A stretch of DNA of 64,000 nt from Candidatus Aminicenantota bacterium (GTDB taxonomy: Bacteria; Acidobacteriota; Aminicenantia; Aminicenantales; Aminicenantaceae), in assembly GCA_030603565.1 (NCBI GenBank), contig JAUVXM010000002.1, positions 18,634 through 82,633 of the forward strand. The letters run 5' to 3'. A model generated the notes under the pieces. It worked only from the letters and a program-made list of their open reading frames with translations, had not been told where the DNA came from and made no database searches. Positions 16,968-25,869 of the stretch are shown here, in pieces. Every line of letters starts with the position of its first letter. Position 1 is the stretch's first letter. The translations under genes were made by a program, and so were the position numbers.

Positions 16968-17454
16968 GATCATATTAGACTGCTGCTGCCTTTCCAATTT
17001 TGCCCTTTCCAATTCCCTGTTCATCCTTAAAAAGCTTTACAGCAACTCTGCTTTCGTCACAGAGTTTGTTTCTGCAGAAATCTTAAGAGGAGTTCATAGG
17101 GGACACAAAGATTTGACGAAGATCCAGGATTCTTTGAGGGAAGGATGGCTCAAGGAGGTTGTCTTGAGCCCTAAAAAAGAAAAATCCCTTTATGAAACGC
17201 TTTCCGTCTCTCTCGGTCTTGGCGAGGCCTCTAGCATTGCTGTCGCAAAAGCCAGAGGATTTTTTTTTGCATGTGATGATAGAGCAGCACGGAGAGAGGC
17301 CGGGCTGTTGGGTGTAAAACTCTCAGGAACGCTCGGCATCCTTAAAAAATCCATCCGCGATAAAACAATCAAGCTTAAGGAAGGAAACCTCATTCTGACC
17401 GAGATGATAGCAAAAGGATTTTATTCATCTGTGAATTCTCTAAAAGAAATTTAA
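16960..17454 (+). CDS. PIN-domain (VapC-like) ribonuclease toxin
   Basis: The 164-residue product has PIN-fold landmarks: Asp in ILDCCCLSNFA at the N-terminus, an acidic residue in SAEILRGV near 43, LGLGEASSIAVAKARG near 90 with the conserved Glu, and CDDRAARREAG near 107 with paired Asp. These acidic residues normally bind Mg2+ and cut RNA. The gene overlaps the antitoxin gene by 8 bp. A deleted copy of the same gene lies at 4441-4545, so this module has been duplicated and lost at least once in the neighbourhood. The tail encodes no membrane or export signal. Confidence 0.75.
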   Translation: MPEIILDCCCLSNFALSNSLFILKKLYSNSAFVTEFVSAEILRGVHRGHKDLTKIQDSLREGWLKEVVLSPKKEKSLYETLSVSLGLGEASSIAVAKARGFFFACDDRAARREAGLLGVKLSGTLGILKKSIRDKTIKLKEGNLILTEMIAKGFYSSVNSLKEI

Positions 17455-17460
17455 GCATGT

Positions 17461-17617
17461 ACTTCAGAGCCCAGCCCAGAAAAGCAGCCTGGTCAGAAAA
17501 TAGGTGATCACTGCTACCGTAAAAAGGGAAGCAAGCGTGGGTATATATTTTTGCTTTTCCAGGTTATTTGCCAGAAGACCGGGAATTACCCAGCCTATAG
17601 CTTTTAGCTCAAAAGGG
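17461..17617 (-). repeat. duplicated pgsC 3' segment, copy A
   Basis: About 155 bp match 19214-19370 with about six or seven substitutions. Every difference inside the shared frame is silent, so the two copies encode the same 49-residue tail. Here it forms the end of the small chimeric gene 17464-17712. Confidence 0.9.
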
Positions 17618-17712
17618 AATCTTTCATAAATATTAGCTTGTTTGGATTTATAAATGAAACTGCTTAAGGCTAAAACAATTACAATCAATAACGCTATTAT
17701 ATAATTTTTCAA
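17464..17712 (-). CDS. chimeric small membrane protein with a PgsC C-terminus
   Basis: The product is 82 residues. The first 33 (MKNYIIALLIVIVLALSSFI then KSKQANIYERFP) are a single membrane helix unrelated to PgsC. From FELKAIGWVIPG onward it is identical in protein to the last 49 residues of PgsC at 19217. The start ATG overlaps the stop of the propeller gene by 4 bp, so translation is coupled. It may be a functional fusion that keeps two membrane helices of PgsC, or a chance product of the duplication. The silent-only differences favour some selection or recent gene conversion. Confidence 0.55.
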   Translation of the reverse strand: MKNYIIALLIVIVLALSSFIYKSKQANIYERFPFELKAIGWVIPGLLANNLEKQKYIPTLASLFTVAVITYFLTRLLFWAGL

Positions 17713-18791
17713 TTGACAATTTTATATTTTAAAATCTCATATTCATCCAAATAATTACTTTCATTTAGCCGTCTGGATAGGATATAGAGGTGGTGATTTT
17801 CTTTATGGTAGAAATATGAAGGACCCCGCATGGAAAAATCAACCGCATCCGGAAGCTTTACCTCGCTCAATAATTTACCCTCAAGACTATACAATTGTAA
17901 AAGAGCTTTCCAAAGCGAAGAAGCTTTATCATAGTTATTATAGAGTAGACCTATGAATTCATTATCTGCAAAAACTCCTCTTACCCAGGACATCTTTTGC
18001 TTTTCTTTTCTTTCTTTAATCGATTTTCTTTCGTTACGGGCTTGAAGAATTCCTTTTGTTACCTTAGGCCTCGTGTAATTTTTTGTTTCTTGACCAAAAA
18101 ATTTCACTTTTTTTGTATTCAGATTCATTTGAATGATTCTTAATCGGCCCTCCCATACATGATAAATATAATCGTTATATATGTAAAAAAAAGATTCTGT
18201 TCCAATTGGGGAAATTTCTCTGTATTTTCTATCGAATCCATTTGCTGATTTAAATCCATATTTTAAATATATAGGAAGAAGATAATGAATCTCTTTGTTC
18301 TCAAAATCTTTATAATAGAGGGAATATTTTTTTCCCGATCGATCTACTTTATATCCACCAATTAATACATTTTTTTTAAATAATCGTACATCTGACATAC
18401 ATCCTAAACATAAAATTTCATTTATTCTTACAAACTTAGTTTTTTCAATCCTTTTATATATATAAATTTTGCTTGTCATAGCATCTAGGTGTATATAGTA
18501 GGGATTTTGATAATCACAATAAAAAGGGCTAAGGAATTCATCAGGGCCACGTCCTCTTCTTCCCCATACTTTAATTAAATCACCGTGGATATTATATAAT
18601 TTTATATTTCCTTCTTTTGAATCAGGAATTATTAGCATTTCATCTTCTGTTACAGAAAAACATACTATATTCATTAGAATTACTTTTTTTTGCAGCAAGG
18701 TGGAGCTCTTGATAAGTTTAACTTCTATTCCAAACAATCCATTGGCTATAATAAACAGGAAAAATAATGGCAACCAAATATTTTTTTTCAA
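17709..18791 (-). CDS. secreted six-bladed beta-propeller protein
   Basis: The product is 360 residues with a signal peptide (residues 1-22, ending LFGIEV). Repeated blade-like segments follow, starting IVCFSVTEDEMLIIPDSKEG and NIKLYNIHGDLIKVWG then GRRGRGPDEFLSP, the usual opening of 6-bladed propeller proteins (PF17170 type). Such proteins are common in Bacteroidetes and Aminicenantes-like genomes; their roles are mostly unknown. The A+T-rich sequence and many Lys/Tyr codons differ from its neighbours. It precedes the chimeric PgsC-tail gene with a 4-bp overlap. A binding rather than catalytic role is a guess. Confidence 0.7.
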   Translation of the reverse strand: MKKNIWLPLFFLFIIANGLFGIEVKLIKSSTLLQKKVILMNIVCFSVTEDEMLIIPDSKEGNIKLYNIHGDLIKVWGRRGRGPDEFLSPFYCDYQNPYYIHLDAMTSKIYIYKRIEKTKFVRINEILCLGCMSDVRLFKKNVLIGGYKVDRSGKKYSLYYKDFENKEIHYLLPIYLKYGFKSANGFDRKYREISPIGTESFFYIYNDYIYHVWEGRLRIIQMNLNTKKVKFFGQETKNYTRPKVTKGILQARNERKSIKERKEKQKMSWVRGVFADNEFIGLLYNNYDKASSLWKALLQLYSLEGKLLSEVKLPDAVDFSMRGPSYFYHKENHHLYILSRRLNESNYLDEYEILKYKIVN

Positions 18792-19216
18792 TCAATTTCT
18801 CCAAGAATTGAGGGGGCAGTTCTTTGGAACTACCCCCTTAATTCCCCAATAAATATTCAGGTTTTAAACTGTTTAGATAATCCTAATTCTCGAATACAAT
18901 ACAGCAATCGCTACCCCTTTTTTTGTATAATAAATTTATTTTTCGCAGAATTTGAAAAATCCCTTTTACATAAAGTTTAGTCGTAGAAATAAGCATATAT
19001 TGGAATTTTTTTTAATTATGAAAATCATTATGTTATTTATAAAATATTTGCTTTTATGCTGTTGATAGCAGGTGCGGTGATGCTCATTCCGGTTTCGTCG
19101 AAAAAATTTAGCGAAGGAAAAGTATTTCGGAATAATAAATTTAAAATCAAAGGGTGAAAGTAGTATATCAATTAAGATCTCCTGAATTATTCACGAGTCG
19201 AGGATGCCGCTACCCT
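18792..19216. other. intergenic stretch with a broken signal-peptide-like frame
   Basis: No intact gene is visible. Two overlapping frames on the plus strand, 19018-19065 and 19056-19157, would join by one frameshift into a hydrophobic leader (MKIIMLFIKYLLL, then LLIAGAVMLIPVSS) and may be the start of a lost gene. A copy of the dispersed repeat (19181-19204) lies at the right end, 13 bp from the pgsC stop codon. Confidence 0.4.
19181..19204. repeat. dispersed palindromic repeat, copy 2 (one end only)
   Basis: CCTGAATTATTCACGAGTCG matches the left end of the full copy at 52540. It is followed by GAGGATGCCGC, similar to GAGGTTGCTGC in that copy. It stops just short of the pgsC stop codon. Confidence 0.65.
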
Positions 19217-19370
19217 TCAGAGCCCGGCCCAGAAAAGCAGCCGGGTCAGAAAATAGGTAATCACTGCTACTGTAAAAAGGGAAGCAAGCGTGGGTATATA
19301 TTTTTGTTTTTCCAGATTATTTGCCAGAAGACCGGGAATTACCCAGCCTATAGCTTTTAGCTCAAAAGAG
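19214..19370 (-). repeat. duplicated pgsC 3' segment, copy B (original)
   Basis: This is the 3' end of pgsC, matched at 17461-17617. Because the full gene is here, this is taken as the source copy. Confidence 0.9.
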
Positions 19371-19657
19371 GCAGGAAAAATATGAGGAAGCACTAAAAAC
19401 CACAGCTGCGTCCATAATGCCCCCAAAAGCACAAGCATTACAAAACGCCTTTTTCCAAACAGAATAAGATAGCGGGATAAGAATTTATAACAATAAAGGC
19501 TCACAAAAGCGATCAGAACCGTTGCCAGCGCTCTTAACGGTTGGTCAAGGTAAAGGGCGATATAGGCAGGCACAATAATCCCGCCGGGATATATATCCAT
19601 AATCTCAATATAAAGAACTGCAACCACAAGGCCGATAAAAAATGTTTCATACTGCAT
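19217..19657 (-). CDS. pgsC: poly-gamma-glutamate synthesis membrane protein PgsC/CapC
   Basis: The product is 146 residues from MQYETFFIGLVVAVLYIE. This start is chosen because PgsC proteins begin this way; an in-frame extension to 19741 would lie wholly inside pgsB. Four to five membrane helices are visible. The motif DIYPGGIIVPAYIALY is a hallmark of CapC. PgsC works with the ligase PgsB to make and move poly-gamma-glutamate across the membrane. The start overlaps the pgsB stop by 11 bp, the usual arrangement. No pgsA/capA gene is visible in the window, which suggests use of a different export partner or a gene elsewhere. Confidence 0.9.
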   Translation of the reverse strand: MQYETFFIGLVVAVLYIEIMDIYPGGIIVPAYIALYLDQPLRALATVLIAFVSLYCYKFLSRYLILFGKRRFVMLVLLGALWTQLWFLVLPHIFPASFELKAIGWVIPGLLANNLEKQKYIPTLASLFTVAVITYFLTRLLFWAGL

Positions 19658-20807
19658 AATACTCACCTGCCTTCTGCCAATACTTGACAAGCTCCTCCCC
19701 TGCTCCTCCCATATTTCCCATCCCGATAACAACCGCTTCATCCCGGCTTATTTCTAAAAGAGAGTCCATTATCTTTTCCGCCTTTTTTTCCTTTAACACG
19801 GAAAGCTTGCTCCTGCAGGGGAATTTTCTTAATTTTCGTTTAAAAGACAGCGCATGTTCCCCGGAAAGGACCAACCTGTCAAATTCCGGAAAATCTCCCC
19901 GTTTTACAGCTTTCAGCCACTGAAGAGTCCTGCCGCCCCGGTCTCCACGCAGATTCAAGAGGCCGATAAATTTTTTCCCTGCCAAGGATTTTACTTTGTT
20001 AATCTTCTCCAGAACCTGTCTGGTAGAAATGGGGTCATTGGCAGCAAAAGCACTCAGAAAATGCCAAATACTTCCCCCCTCACCCATCGGGATTTTCCAG
20101 GCTTTAAGGCAGCCAAAATCGGGCTGAACGCTTGCAATCCCCTTTTTTACCTGGCTGCGGTCAATCCCAAGATGGTCAGAAACCGCTAAGCAAAGCCTGA
20201 TATTCTGTTCAAATTTATTAGCGGTCGAGGATAATTTGTAAAGCGGGAAATCATTAAAAATCTCCTGGGAAACAGAGATCACTTTTGACCCGGCTTTCCG
20301 CGCCTTCTCCTGAAATACCGGATACATCTCTTCTGTGGGAATAAATACTGTACTTCCCCCAGGAACTGCCGCAGAAAAACAGGCCGCAGCTTCTTCTTTT
20401 GTTGTCCCCCAATGTTCGATATGATCGACCCTGACATTGGTAATGATCAATATATGGGGCCTTAATATCCGGCCTGATTCAACCAGCATAGACTCGGGTT
20501 GAATACTCATCATTTCTGACACAAGTACCTGCACATTCAGATCCTCTCCAATTTTCAGGAGATTTTTCTGCTCCAAAATGGAGGGAGGGCTGCGGCGGAT
20601 GATCTCTTTTTCCTTTCCGTCGGGAAAAATTATAACCGGCTTTGAACCTGTAGTTTTTGCTAAAACAGAAAATCCAGCCTGGTTAAGTATAGAGGCAATC
20701 AACCTGGTAACACTCGATTTTCCCCGGGCTCCGGTGATACATATCCGCAAAGGGATATAGCGATATTTTTTCTTTATCCTGATGCGTTCGCTCAACAGGT
20801 AAGCCAC
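19647..20807 (-). CDS. pgsB: poly-gamma-glutamate synthase PgsB/CapB (start uncertain)
   Basis: The amide ligase domain has a P-loop at GARGKSSVTRL (residues 26-36) and the Mur-ligase-like NVRVDHIEHWGTTKEEAA. It joins glutamate residues through gamma-carboxyl groups using ATP. The GTG at 20807 gives 386 residues but cuts through a membrane helix: in-frame codons upstream encode INGLIATAGSLAFLV before AYLLSER, matching the N-terminal helix PgsB proteins need. Between the upstream stop and GTG there is no ATG, GTG or TTG; ATT at 20849 follows CGGAG with a 6-base gap and could start a 400-residue protein. Overlap with pgsC supports coupling. Confidence 0.88.
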   Translation of the reverse strand: MAYLLSERIRIKKKYRYIPLRICITGARGKSSVTRLIASILNQAGFSVLAKTTGSKPVIIFPDGKEKEIIRRSPPSILEQKNLLKIGEDLNVQVLVSEMMSIQPESMLVESGRILRPHILIITNVRVDHIEHWGTTKEEAAACFSAAVPGGSTVFIPTEEMYPVFQEKARKAGSKVISVSQEIFNDFPLYKLSSTANKFEQNIRLCLAVSDHLGIDRSQVKKGIASVQPDFGCLKAWKIPMGEGGSIWHFLSAFAANDPISTRQVLEKINKVKSLAGKKFIGLLNLRGDRGGRTLQWLKAVKRGDFPEFDRLVLSGEHALSFKRKLRKFPCRSKLSVLKEKKAEKIMDSLLEISRDEAVVIGMGNMGGAGEELVKYWQKAGEYYAV

Positions 20808-20865
20808 AAGAAAGGCAAGGCTTCCGGCTGTGGCAATAAGTCCGTTAATTAGAAACTCCGTTTTT

Positions 20866-20905
20866 CGATAGGGACAGTCCCTCTCCTTAAAAAGGACTAT
20901 CCCGG
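20866..20905. repeat. GGGACAGTCCC-type short palindromes
   Basis: GGGACAGTCCC (about 20875) and a nearby GGACTATCCCGG form short inverted repeats between the pgsB start and the M28 gene stop. Similar small palindromes accompany REP transposases in other genomes; here the assignment is tentative. Confidence 0.3.
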
Positions 20906-20923
20906 TCGTTTATAGTCTTAAAG

Positions 20924-23227
20924 TTAAAAAGGGCGCCTTGCTGCAGTCAGGACTCTCAAGAAAGTCCCGGAAATCACATTCCGGAAATCCCCTCTATCAT
21001 ATTCAGCCTTAATGATCTCAGATATCACATCTACCATCTGCCCTTTCCCAGCATCTTTCCACACACAGTCTTCATTAACGATCATCAAATGTTCGGTCCC
21101 TACTGCTTCTTTAGCATTAGTGAGAATTTTAAAATACTCAGCCGCAGCCGCACCTTTGGCAAGAACCAGCCCTACAGCCGCTTCTTTTTCCTTAACCAAA
21201 TCAAGCACATCCTGTTCCGGGAGGTTTTCCTCCAGTAGAACAAAAGGTTTTTTTGAAGCCTTTAAAAGTGCTTTTGCCTGAGCAGTATCGGTTCCTTTAA
21301 CCATAAGGAGAAGACCGCTCCGGTTAATACCTTTTAGAATCTGTTTTCCGTTTTCACTAAGTTCCTCACCCTCAAAAAGAGCCGCTGGATTATCAACTAT
21401 AACAAAATAAGCCCCTTGTTTGGCTAAAACTTCAGCCCATTTCGGATCATCTTTGAAAGAATTGAGCCCCTTAAGCCCTGCCAGAATCGTAGTCTTTCCA
21501 GCCCGGACTGCCCGGCTAATTCCATTAGAGGGAGAAAATCCCTCAAGCCCTTCAGCTGCGTGTAATTTTTCAGCAGTAGTAAAAAGATTGTTTATTATAT
21601 CAATCCTGAGCTCATCTCCGGAGAGTCCTTCTTTTTCGCCGATAATCGAAAGCTGTAGATCAACATATGAGTCTTTAACATCTTTTTTATGCTCTACAAC
21701 ATTAGCTAATTTATCCAGCTTAAAATTAATAAGATCCTGGTATTTCAGGTTATAGACGGCCTGCCGCTGCGGTTTTATAAAATCACCCGGCTCATCAGCC
21801 ATAATCTTGGTTGCAGTGTGGATAAAATCTCCTACTCTTTTTAATATATAAGGTTTGACGAGATCAGTATCATCCCGGACCTGGTGATATTTAAAATGGT
21901 GTCCTGCTGTCATTACCCCATAAGCCGGAACTCCTTTAGCAAGGAAAGGAGAATGGTCTGAACCACCGGGGCCGCCGCGTCCGGGTTTGACATATTCCAG
22001 CATCTCCTTGGAAATCTTTTCCTTCACAGCATCCCAAATCCAGGGACCATAATACACTCCGTTGAAAGGCACTATTCCATTCCCATGTGCAACCATATCC
22101 ATATTAAAGTAAGTGATTGTCTTTTCGATCGGATGGGTGGGATGCCCACAATAATGCCGCGAGCCGAGCAGGCCCATCTCTTCTCCGGCCCAGGCAGCAA
22201 AGATCACTGTTCTTTTCGGTTTTGCCTTGTTAAGTTTCATAATGCGGGCGATCTCCATCATCACAGCAGATCCTGAGGCATTGTCATTAGCTCCATTGTA
22301 AACATCTCCATACGGGCTTACTCCCAGATGATCCATGTGTCCGCCGATAATAACATGTTCATCTTTCATCTGCTTGTCGCTTCCTGTGATCTTGGCTAAA
22401 ATATTTCTTGTCTTTCTTTCCGGGTCAAATTCCGCATCAACTGAAATATAAACCTTTACGCCCGTGGCAAAAGACATGGGTTTTCCTTTGTCATCTATCT
22501 CCTGAAAAGGATAGCGGAGGTCGGTTTTAAGTTCTTTAAAAATAAACTCTGTGATTCTGCTTTCCGCTGATAATATGACAAAATGCGGATCATAAAGTTC
22601 TTTACTTAGTCTGAGCCTGAAATAACGGCTCTGGCTTGAGGCGCGGTTGAAACCGATAACACCCACAGCGCCCAGTTTTTTTGCTGCTGTGATACGGTTG
22701 TCCATCTTGGCTTCTTCCTCAAGCTTATCAGCAAGCTTTGCTGGAGCCCCGGTTGTAAAGAGAACGACTTTCCCTTTAACATCAACATCAGCATAGTCAT
22801 CATAGCCTTTTTTTGGAGCATGAATACCGTAACCGGCAAAAACAACCTCAGCCACAAAATGTCCGGAGCCTGAATATCTCTGAACCCTCCAGTCTTCACC
22901 ATAATAAAAATCACGATGCAGTTTATCTGTCCAGACCTCAAAAGATGCTCCCTGATTCACATACCTGTACTCTACTTTAAATTCCTGAAAATAGGACCCA
23001 TTATCTCCGGCCGGCTCCAATCCCCACTGCTTAAACTTGGCTGCAATATATTCTTCACCCATTACTCCGCCGGGATGGCCGCTTTGCCGCCCCTGCATGC
23101 AGTCGCATGCCAGGTCTTTAATGTAGCTCAAAGCTGCCATTTCATCAAAAGCCAGTCTCTTGTCTTTAGCTAAAGACGGGGTGGTAAGTAGAATTAATAC
23201 AAGTATAAGTCCAATAGCTTTTTTCAT
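20924..23227 (-). CDS. secreted M28-family metallopeptidase with PA domain
   Basis: The product is 767 residues with a signal peptide (1-20). A protease-associated insertion is likely at about 130-260. The M28 catalytic core follows: GGHMDHLGVSPYG, NDNASGSAVMMEIAR, WAGEEMGLLGSRHY, FNMDMVAHG, and GHHFKYHQVRDDTD supply the His, Asp, Glu, Asp and His zinc ligands. A C-terminal domain (about 500-767) of unclear fold adds a long region with pseudo-barrel-like segments. M28 enzymes remove N-terminal residues from peptides outside the cytoplasm. It is a single gene, divergent from the antiporter unit. All key residues look intact. Confidence 0.9.
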   Translation of the reverse strand: MKKAIGLILVLILLTTPSLAKDKRLAFDEMAALSYIKDLACDCMQGRQSGHPGGVMGEEYIAAKFKQWGLEPAGDNGSYFQEFKVEYRYVNQGASFEVWTDKLHRDFYYGEDWRVQRYSGSGHFVAEVVFAGYGIHAPKKGYDDYADVDVKGKVVLFTTGAPAKLADKLEEEAKMDNRITAAKKLGAVGVIGFNRASSQSRYFRLRLSKELYDPHFVILSAESRITEFIFKELKTDLRYPFQEIDDKGKPMSFATGVKVYISVDAEFDPERKTRNILAKITGSDKQMKDEHVIIGGHMDHLGVSPYGDVYNGANDNASGSAVMMEIARIMKLNKAKPKRTVIFAAWAGEEMGLLGSRHYCGHPTHPIEKTITYFNMDMVAHGNGIVPFNGVYYGPWIWDAVKEKISKEMLEYVKPGRGGPGGSDHSPFLAKGVPAYGVMTAGHHFKYHQVRDDTDLVKPYILKRVGDFIHTATKIMADEPGDFIKPQRQAVYNLKYQDLINFKLDKLANVVEHKKDVKDSYVDLQLSIIGEKEGLSGDELRIDIINNLFTTAEKLHAAEGLEGFSPSNGISRAVRAGKTTILAGLKGLNSFKDDPKWAEVLAKQGAYFVIVDNPAALFEGEELSENGKQILKGINRSGLLLMVKGTDTAQAKALLKASKKPFVLLEENLPEQDVLDLVKEKEAAVGLVLAKGAAAAEYFKILTNAKEAVGTEHLMIVNEDCVWKDAGKGQMVDVISEIIKAEYDRGDFRNVISGTFLRVLTAARRPF

Positions 23228-23333
23228 AGATACCCTCCATAATTAAATTAAGAATTTTTATTATACATAAAATGAAATGCAAACAAAACCTTGAATCGAC
23301 TTGACCTTTATGAGAAAATTTTTTACATAAAAT

Positions 23334-24542
23334 ATGAGACTACTTTTATCTGTCGTTGTCATTTTGGTGATCGCCCTTTTGGGATCTCGCCTTACATTTT
23401 TAAACCGCCGCCTTCCCCTTGGTTTTAAAAACATATTATTTACAGGAGCTGAATACATATTCATCGGGGTTATCTTAGGTAGAATGGGCCTTAATCTTAT
23501 AGATGCCCGGTCTTTAAATAATCTGGAACCATTTATAATCTTCGGGCTTTGCTGGATCGGCTTTTTATTTGGCCTGCAATTCGAATTCCGTCAGCTCAAA
23601 AACCTGCCGCGTTTCTACTTTTCAATCTCGGCCATACAGGCCTTTATTACTTTTTTAATCGTTAGTTTTGCGGTTTATCTATCATTTAGAGCACTGTTTT
23701 CGATACCTAAAAACACCCTGTTAATAATGGCCATTACCCTAGGAAGCGTAGCCTCTTGTACAGCCCAATCTGCCCTTGCCATAGTAAGTAATAACTATCA
23801 GTTTGAAAACCGCAAGCTTTTAGCTCTTTTGCGTTATATCTCCAGTGTTGACGGAATCTTTGCCTTGGGTTTTTTTACTATTGCTATTTGGATAATGCCA
23901 GGCGTTAATAATGCTGACTTTAGCTTAGCAAGGTCTCTAAGATGGTTTATTTTATCAATATCTTTAGGAATCCTCTCAGCGCTCATCCTTATTACTCTGA
24001 GTAAGACAAAATTTTCTCAACAGGAATTCCTTGTTTTTTTAATCGGGACAGTTCTATTCTGCGGCGGATTAGCATCGAAAGCAAACTCTTCACCTCTTGT
24101 GATCGGCTTTATCTGTGGGACTATTACAGCAAACTTCTGCCGGCACCGCCTGCGTGCCCTGGCAACTATCATTCATTCTGAAAAATCCATTTATATTATT
24201 CTGCTCATTATAATCGGGGCAAGCTGGTCTTTTAAATTAGGTTATATTGTTTTGATCACAGGGATATATTTTTTAACAAGGACAATTGGCAAAGTTATTG
24301 GAACATTTACGGCCACAAGAATATTTAGAACAGAATTTTATACTCCCCCCGCTCTCGGTTTAGGCCTTCTTTCTGAAGGTGGGTTGACTATTGCAATAAT
24401 AATTAATTTCAAACTCCTCTATCCCTCTTTATCAGATTACCTGGTAACAATAATCATATTGTCCCTGTTTGTTAATGAACTCATAAGCCCTAAGTTTATT
24501 CTCTATCAACTAAAAGGTTTTAAAAAGATAACAAAAAGATAA
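23334..24542 (+). CDS. CPA2-type cation:proton antiporter, first of a pair
   Basis: The 402-residue protein is almost entirely hydrophobic with about 12 helices. It has the KefB/NhaS3-like pattern of CPA2 antiporters; SVASCTAQSALAIVSNN stands where the discontinuous transport helix is expected. It exchanges Na+ or K+ for protons in the cytoplasmic membrane. The stop codon overlaps the start of the next antiporter gene (TAATG), so the two proteins are made together and may form a heterodimer. No strong ribosome site precedes the ATG. The soluble partners encoded downstream suggest nutrient or nucleotide control. Confidence 0.8.
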   Translation: MRLLLSVVVILVIALLGSRLTFLNRRLPLGFKNILFTGAEYIFIGVILGRMGLNLIDARSLNNLEPFIIFGLCWIGFLFGLQFEFRQLKNLPRFYFSISAIQAFITFLIVSFAVYLSFRALFSIPKNTLLIMAITLGSVASCTAQSALAIVSNNYQFENRKLLALLRYISSVDGIFALGFFTIAIWIMPGVNNADFSLARSLRWFILSISLGILSALILITLSKTKFSQQEFLVFLIGTVLFCGGLASKANSSPLVIGFICGTITANFCRHRLRALATIIHSEKSIYIILLIIIGASWSFKLGYIVLITGIYFLTRTIGKVIGTFTATRIFRTEFYTPPALGLGLLSEGGLTIAIIINFKLLYPSLSDYLVTIIILSLFVNELISPKFILYQLKGFKKITKR

Positions 24543-25858
24543 TGTTAAATAAAATAATCAGCCTTTTTCTTGCCCTTGCGACCATGTTTTTCATCGTTCA
24601 TGCCGGACTAAAATTAAATCAGAAAAACTGTCCTGTACTTGTTCTCGGTTTTATCCTTATCGCTGCCTACTGTATCGGTCAATTATTAGAAAAAATAGGG
24701 CTTCCAGGCATAGTAGGTTATATCTTAACAGGCCTTTTTATGGGTCCCTATTTCTTAAAATTCTACACAAGCTCTGCAATCAATGAGCTGAGTTTCATAA
24801 ATAACTTAGCGCTCGCTTTCATCGCCTTTTGTGCCGGAGGTGAATTACGACTTTCAAATATACGCCGTATTTTAAAACCCATCATTTATTATATTTCCGG
24901 AATTACTCTTGTAGTATTTACAGGGGTCACATTATTAATTTTTTCTATATCCAACCTTATCCCTTTTCTAAGGGGGCTAAGCCCGGAAGTCAAGCTTGCT
25001 GTCTCGGCTATTTTTGGGGTCATCACTGTAGCACGTTCTCCCTCATCCGCTATTGCCATTATAAGCGAAACAAAAGCTAAAGGTCCCTACACTGACTTAG
25101 TATTAAGTGTATCAGTCGCCATGGATGTTATTATCATCATGCTCTTTGCTGTTATCATATCAGTCTGTCAAATTTTTATACATACAAAAGACGGAATGGA
25201 TTTATCTTTTATAGCAGTACTTATCTTTGAAATCGCTATTGCTTTTCTACTTGGTTATCTGTTAGGGAAATTTATTGTTTTTCTAATTGAGAAAGCAAAA
25301 GTCGAATTTGCTTTTGTTATTATAGCCATGGGTTTTTTTGTAATAGAATTTTCCCGCCTTTTAGGCAAATATTTACATGAAGTCCATAATATCGGGTTTG
25401 AGATAGAACCTCTTCTAATCTGTATGGCAGCGGGTTTTACTGTGCAAAATTTTTCTGACTATGGCAAAAATTTTCTAGAGAGAATGGACAGGGTTTCACT
25501 TCCGATCTATATTGCCTTTTTTGCCATGACAGGAGCTGCAATGAACATCGATATACTACGCACAGGTTGGTTATTTGGACTTATTATCGTTGCGGCACGT
25601 TTAATATTAATCAATATCGGCTCATATTTCAGTGGAAAACTTTCCAAAACTTCACCAAAGATCTATAAAAATGCCTGGTTAGGCTTTATTACTCAGGCAG
25701 GTGTAAGCTTAGGGCTGTTGACAGAAGTCGTGCGACGATTCCCTGATATTGGACCCTCTATCCAAACCATCCTCATTGCTGCTATAATAATGAACCAGAT
25801 AATTGGTCCTATAGCTTTTAAATATGGGCTTAAAAAAGTGGGTGAGACTAATGTATAA
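24542..25858 (+). CDS. CPA2-type cation:proton antiporter, second of a pair
   Basis: The product has 438 residues and about 12 helices. GLPGIVGYILTGLFMGPYF near residue 57 is a standard CPA2/Kef element, and SVSVAMDVIIIMLFAV contains the membrane Asp expected at the ion site. KLGETNV-like residues end the protein; there is no TrkA domain. It overlaps the first antiporter gene by one base and is followed after 11 bp by an EIIA-like gene. Both antiporters probably assemble together. The direction and ion choice cannot be judged from sequence. Confidence 0.85.
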   Translation: MLNKIISLFLALATMFFIVHAGLKLNQKNCPVLVLGFILIAAYCIGQLLEKIGLPGIVGYILTGLFMGPYFLKFYTSSAINELSFINNLALAFIAFCAGGELRLSNIRRILKPIIYYISGITLVVFTGVTLLIFSISNLIPFLRGLSPEVKLAVSAIFGVITVARSPSSAIAIISETKAKGPYTDLVLSVSVAMDVIIIMLFAVIISVCQIFIHTKDGMDLSFIAVLIFEIAIAFLLGYLLGKFIVFLIEKAKVEFAFVIIAMGFFVIEFSRLLGKYLHEVHNIGFEIEPLLICMAAGFTVQNFSDYGKNFLERMDRVSLPIYIAFFAMTGAAMNIDILRTGWLFGLIIVAARLILINIGSYFSGKLSKTSPKIYKNAWLGFITQAGVSLGLLTEVVRRFPDIGPSIQTILIAAIIMNQIIGPIAFKYGLKKVGETNV

Positions 25859-25869
25859 AGGAGAAAATC

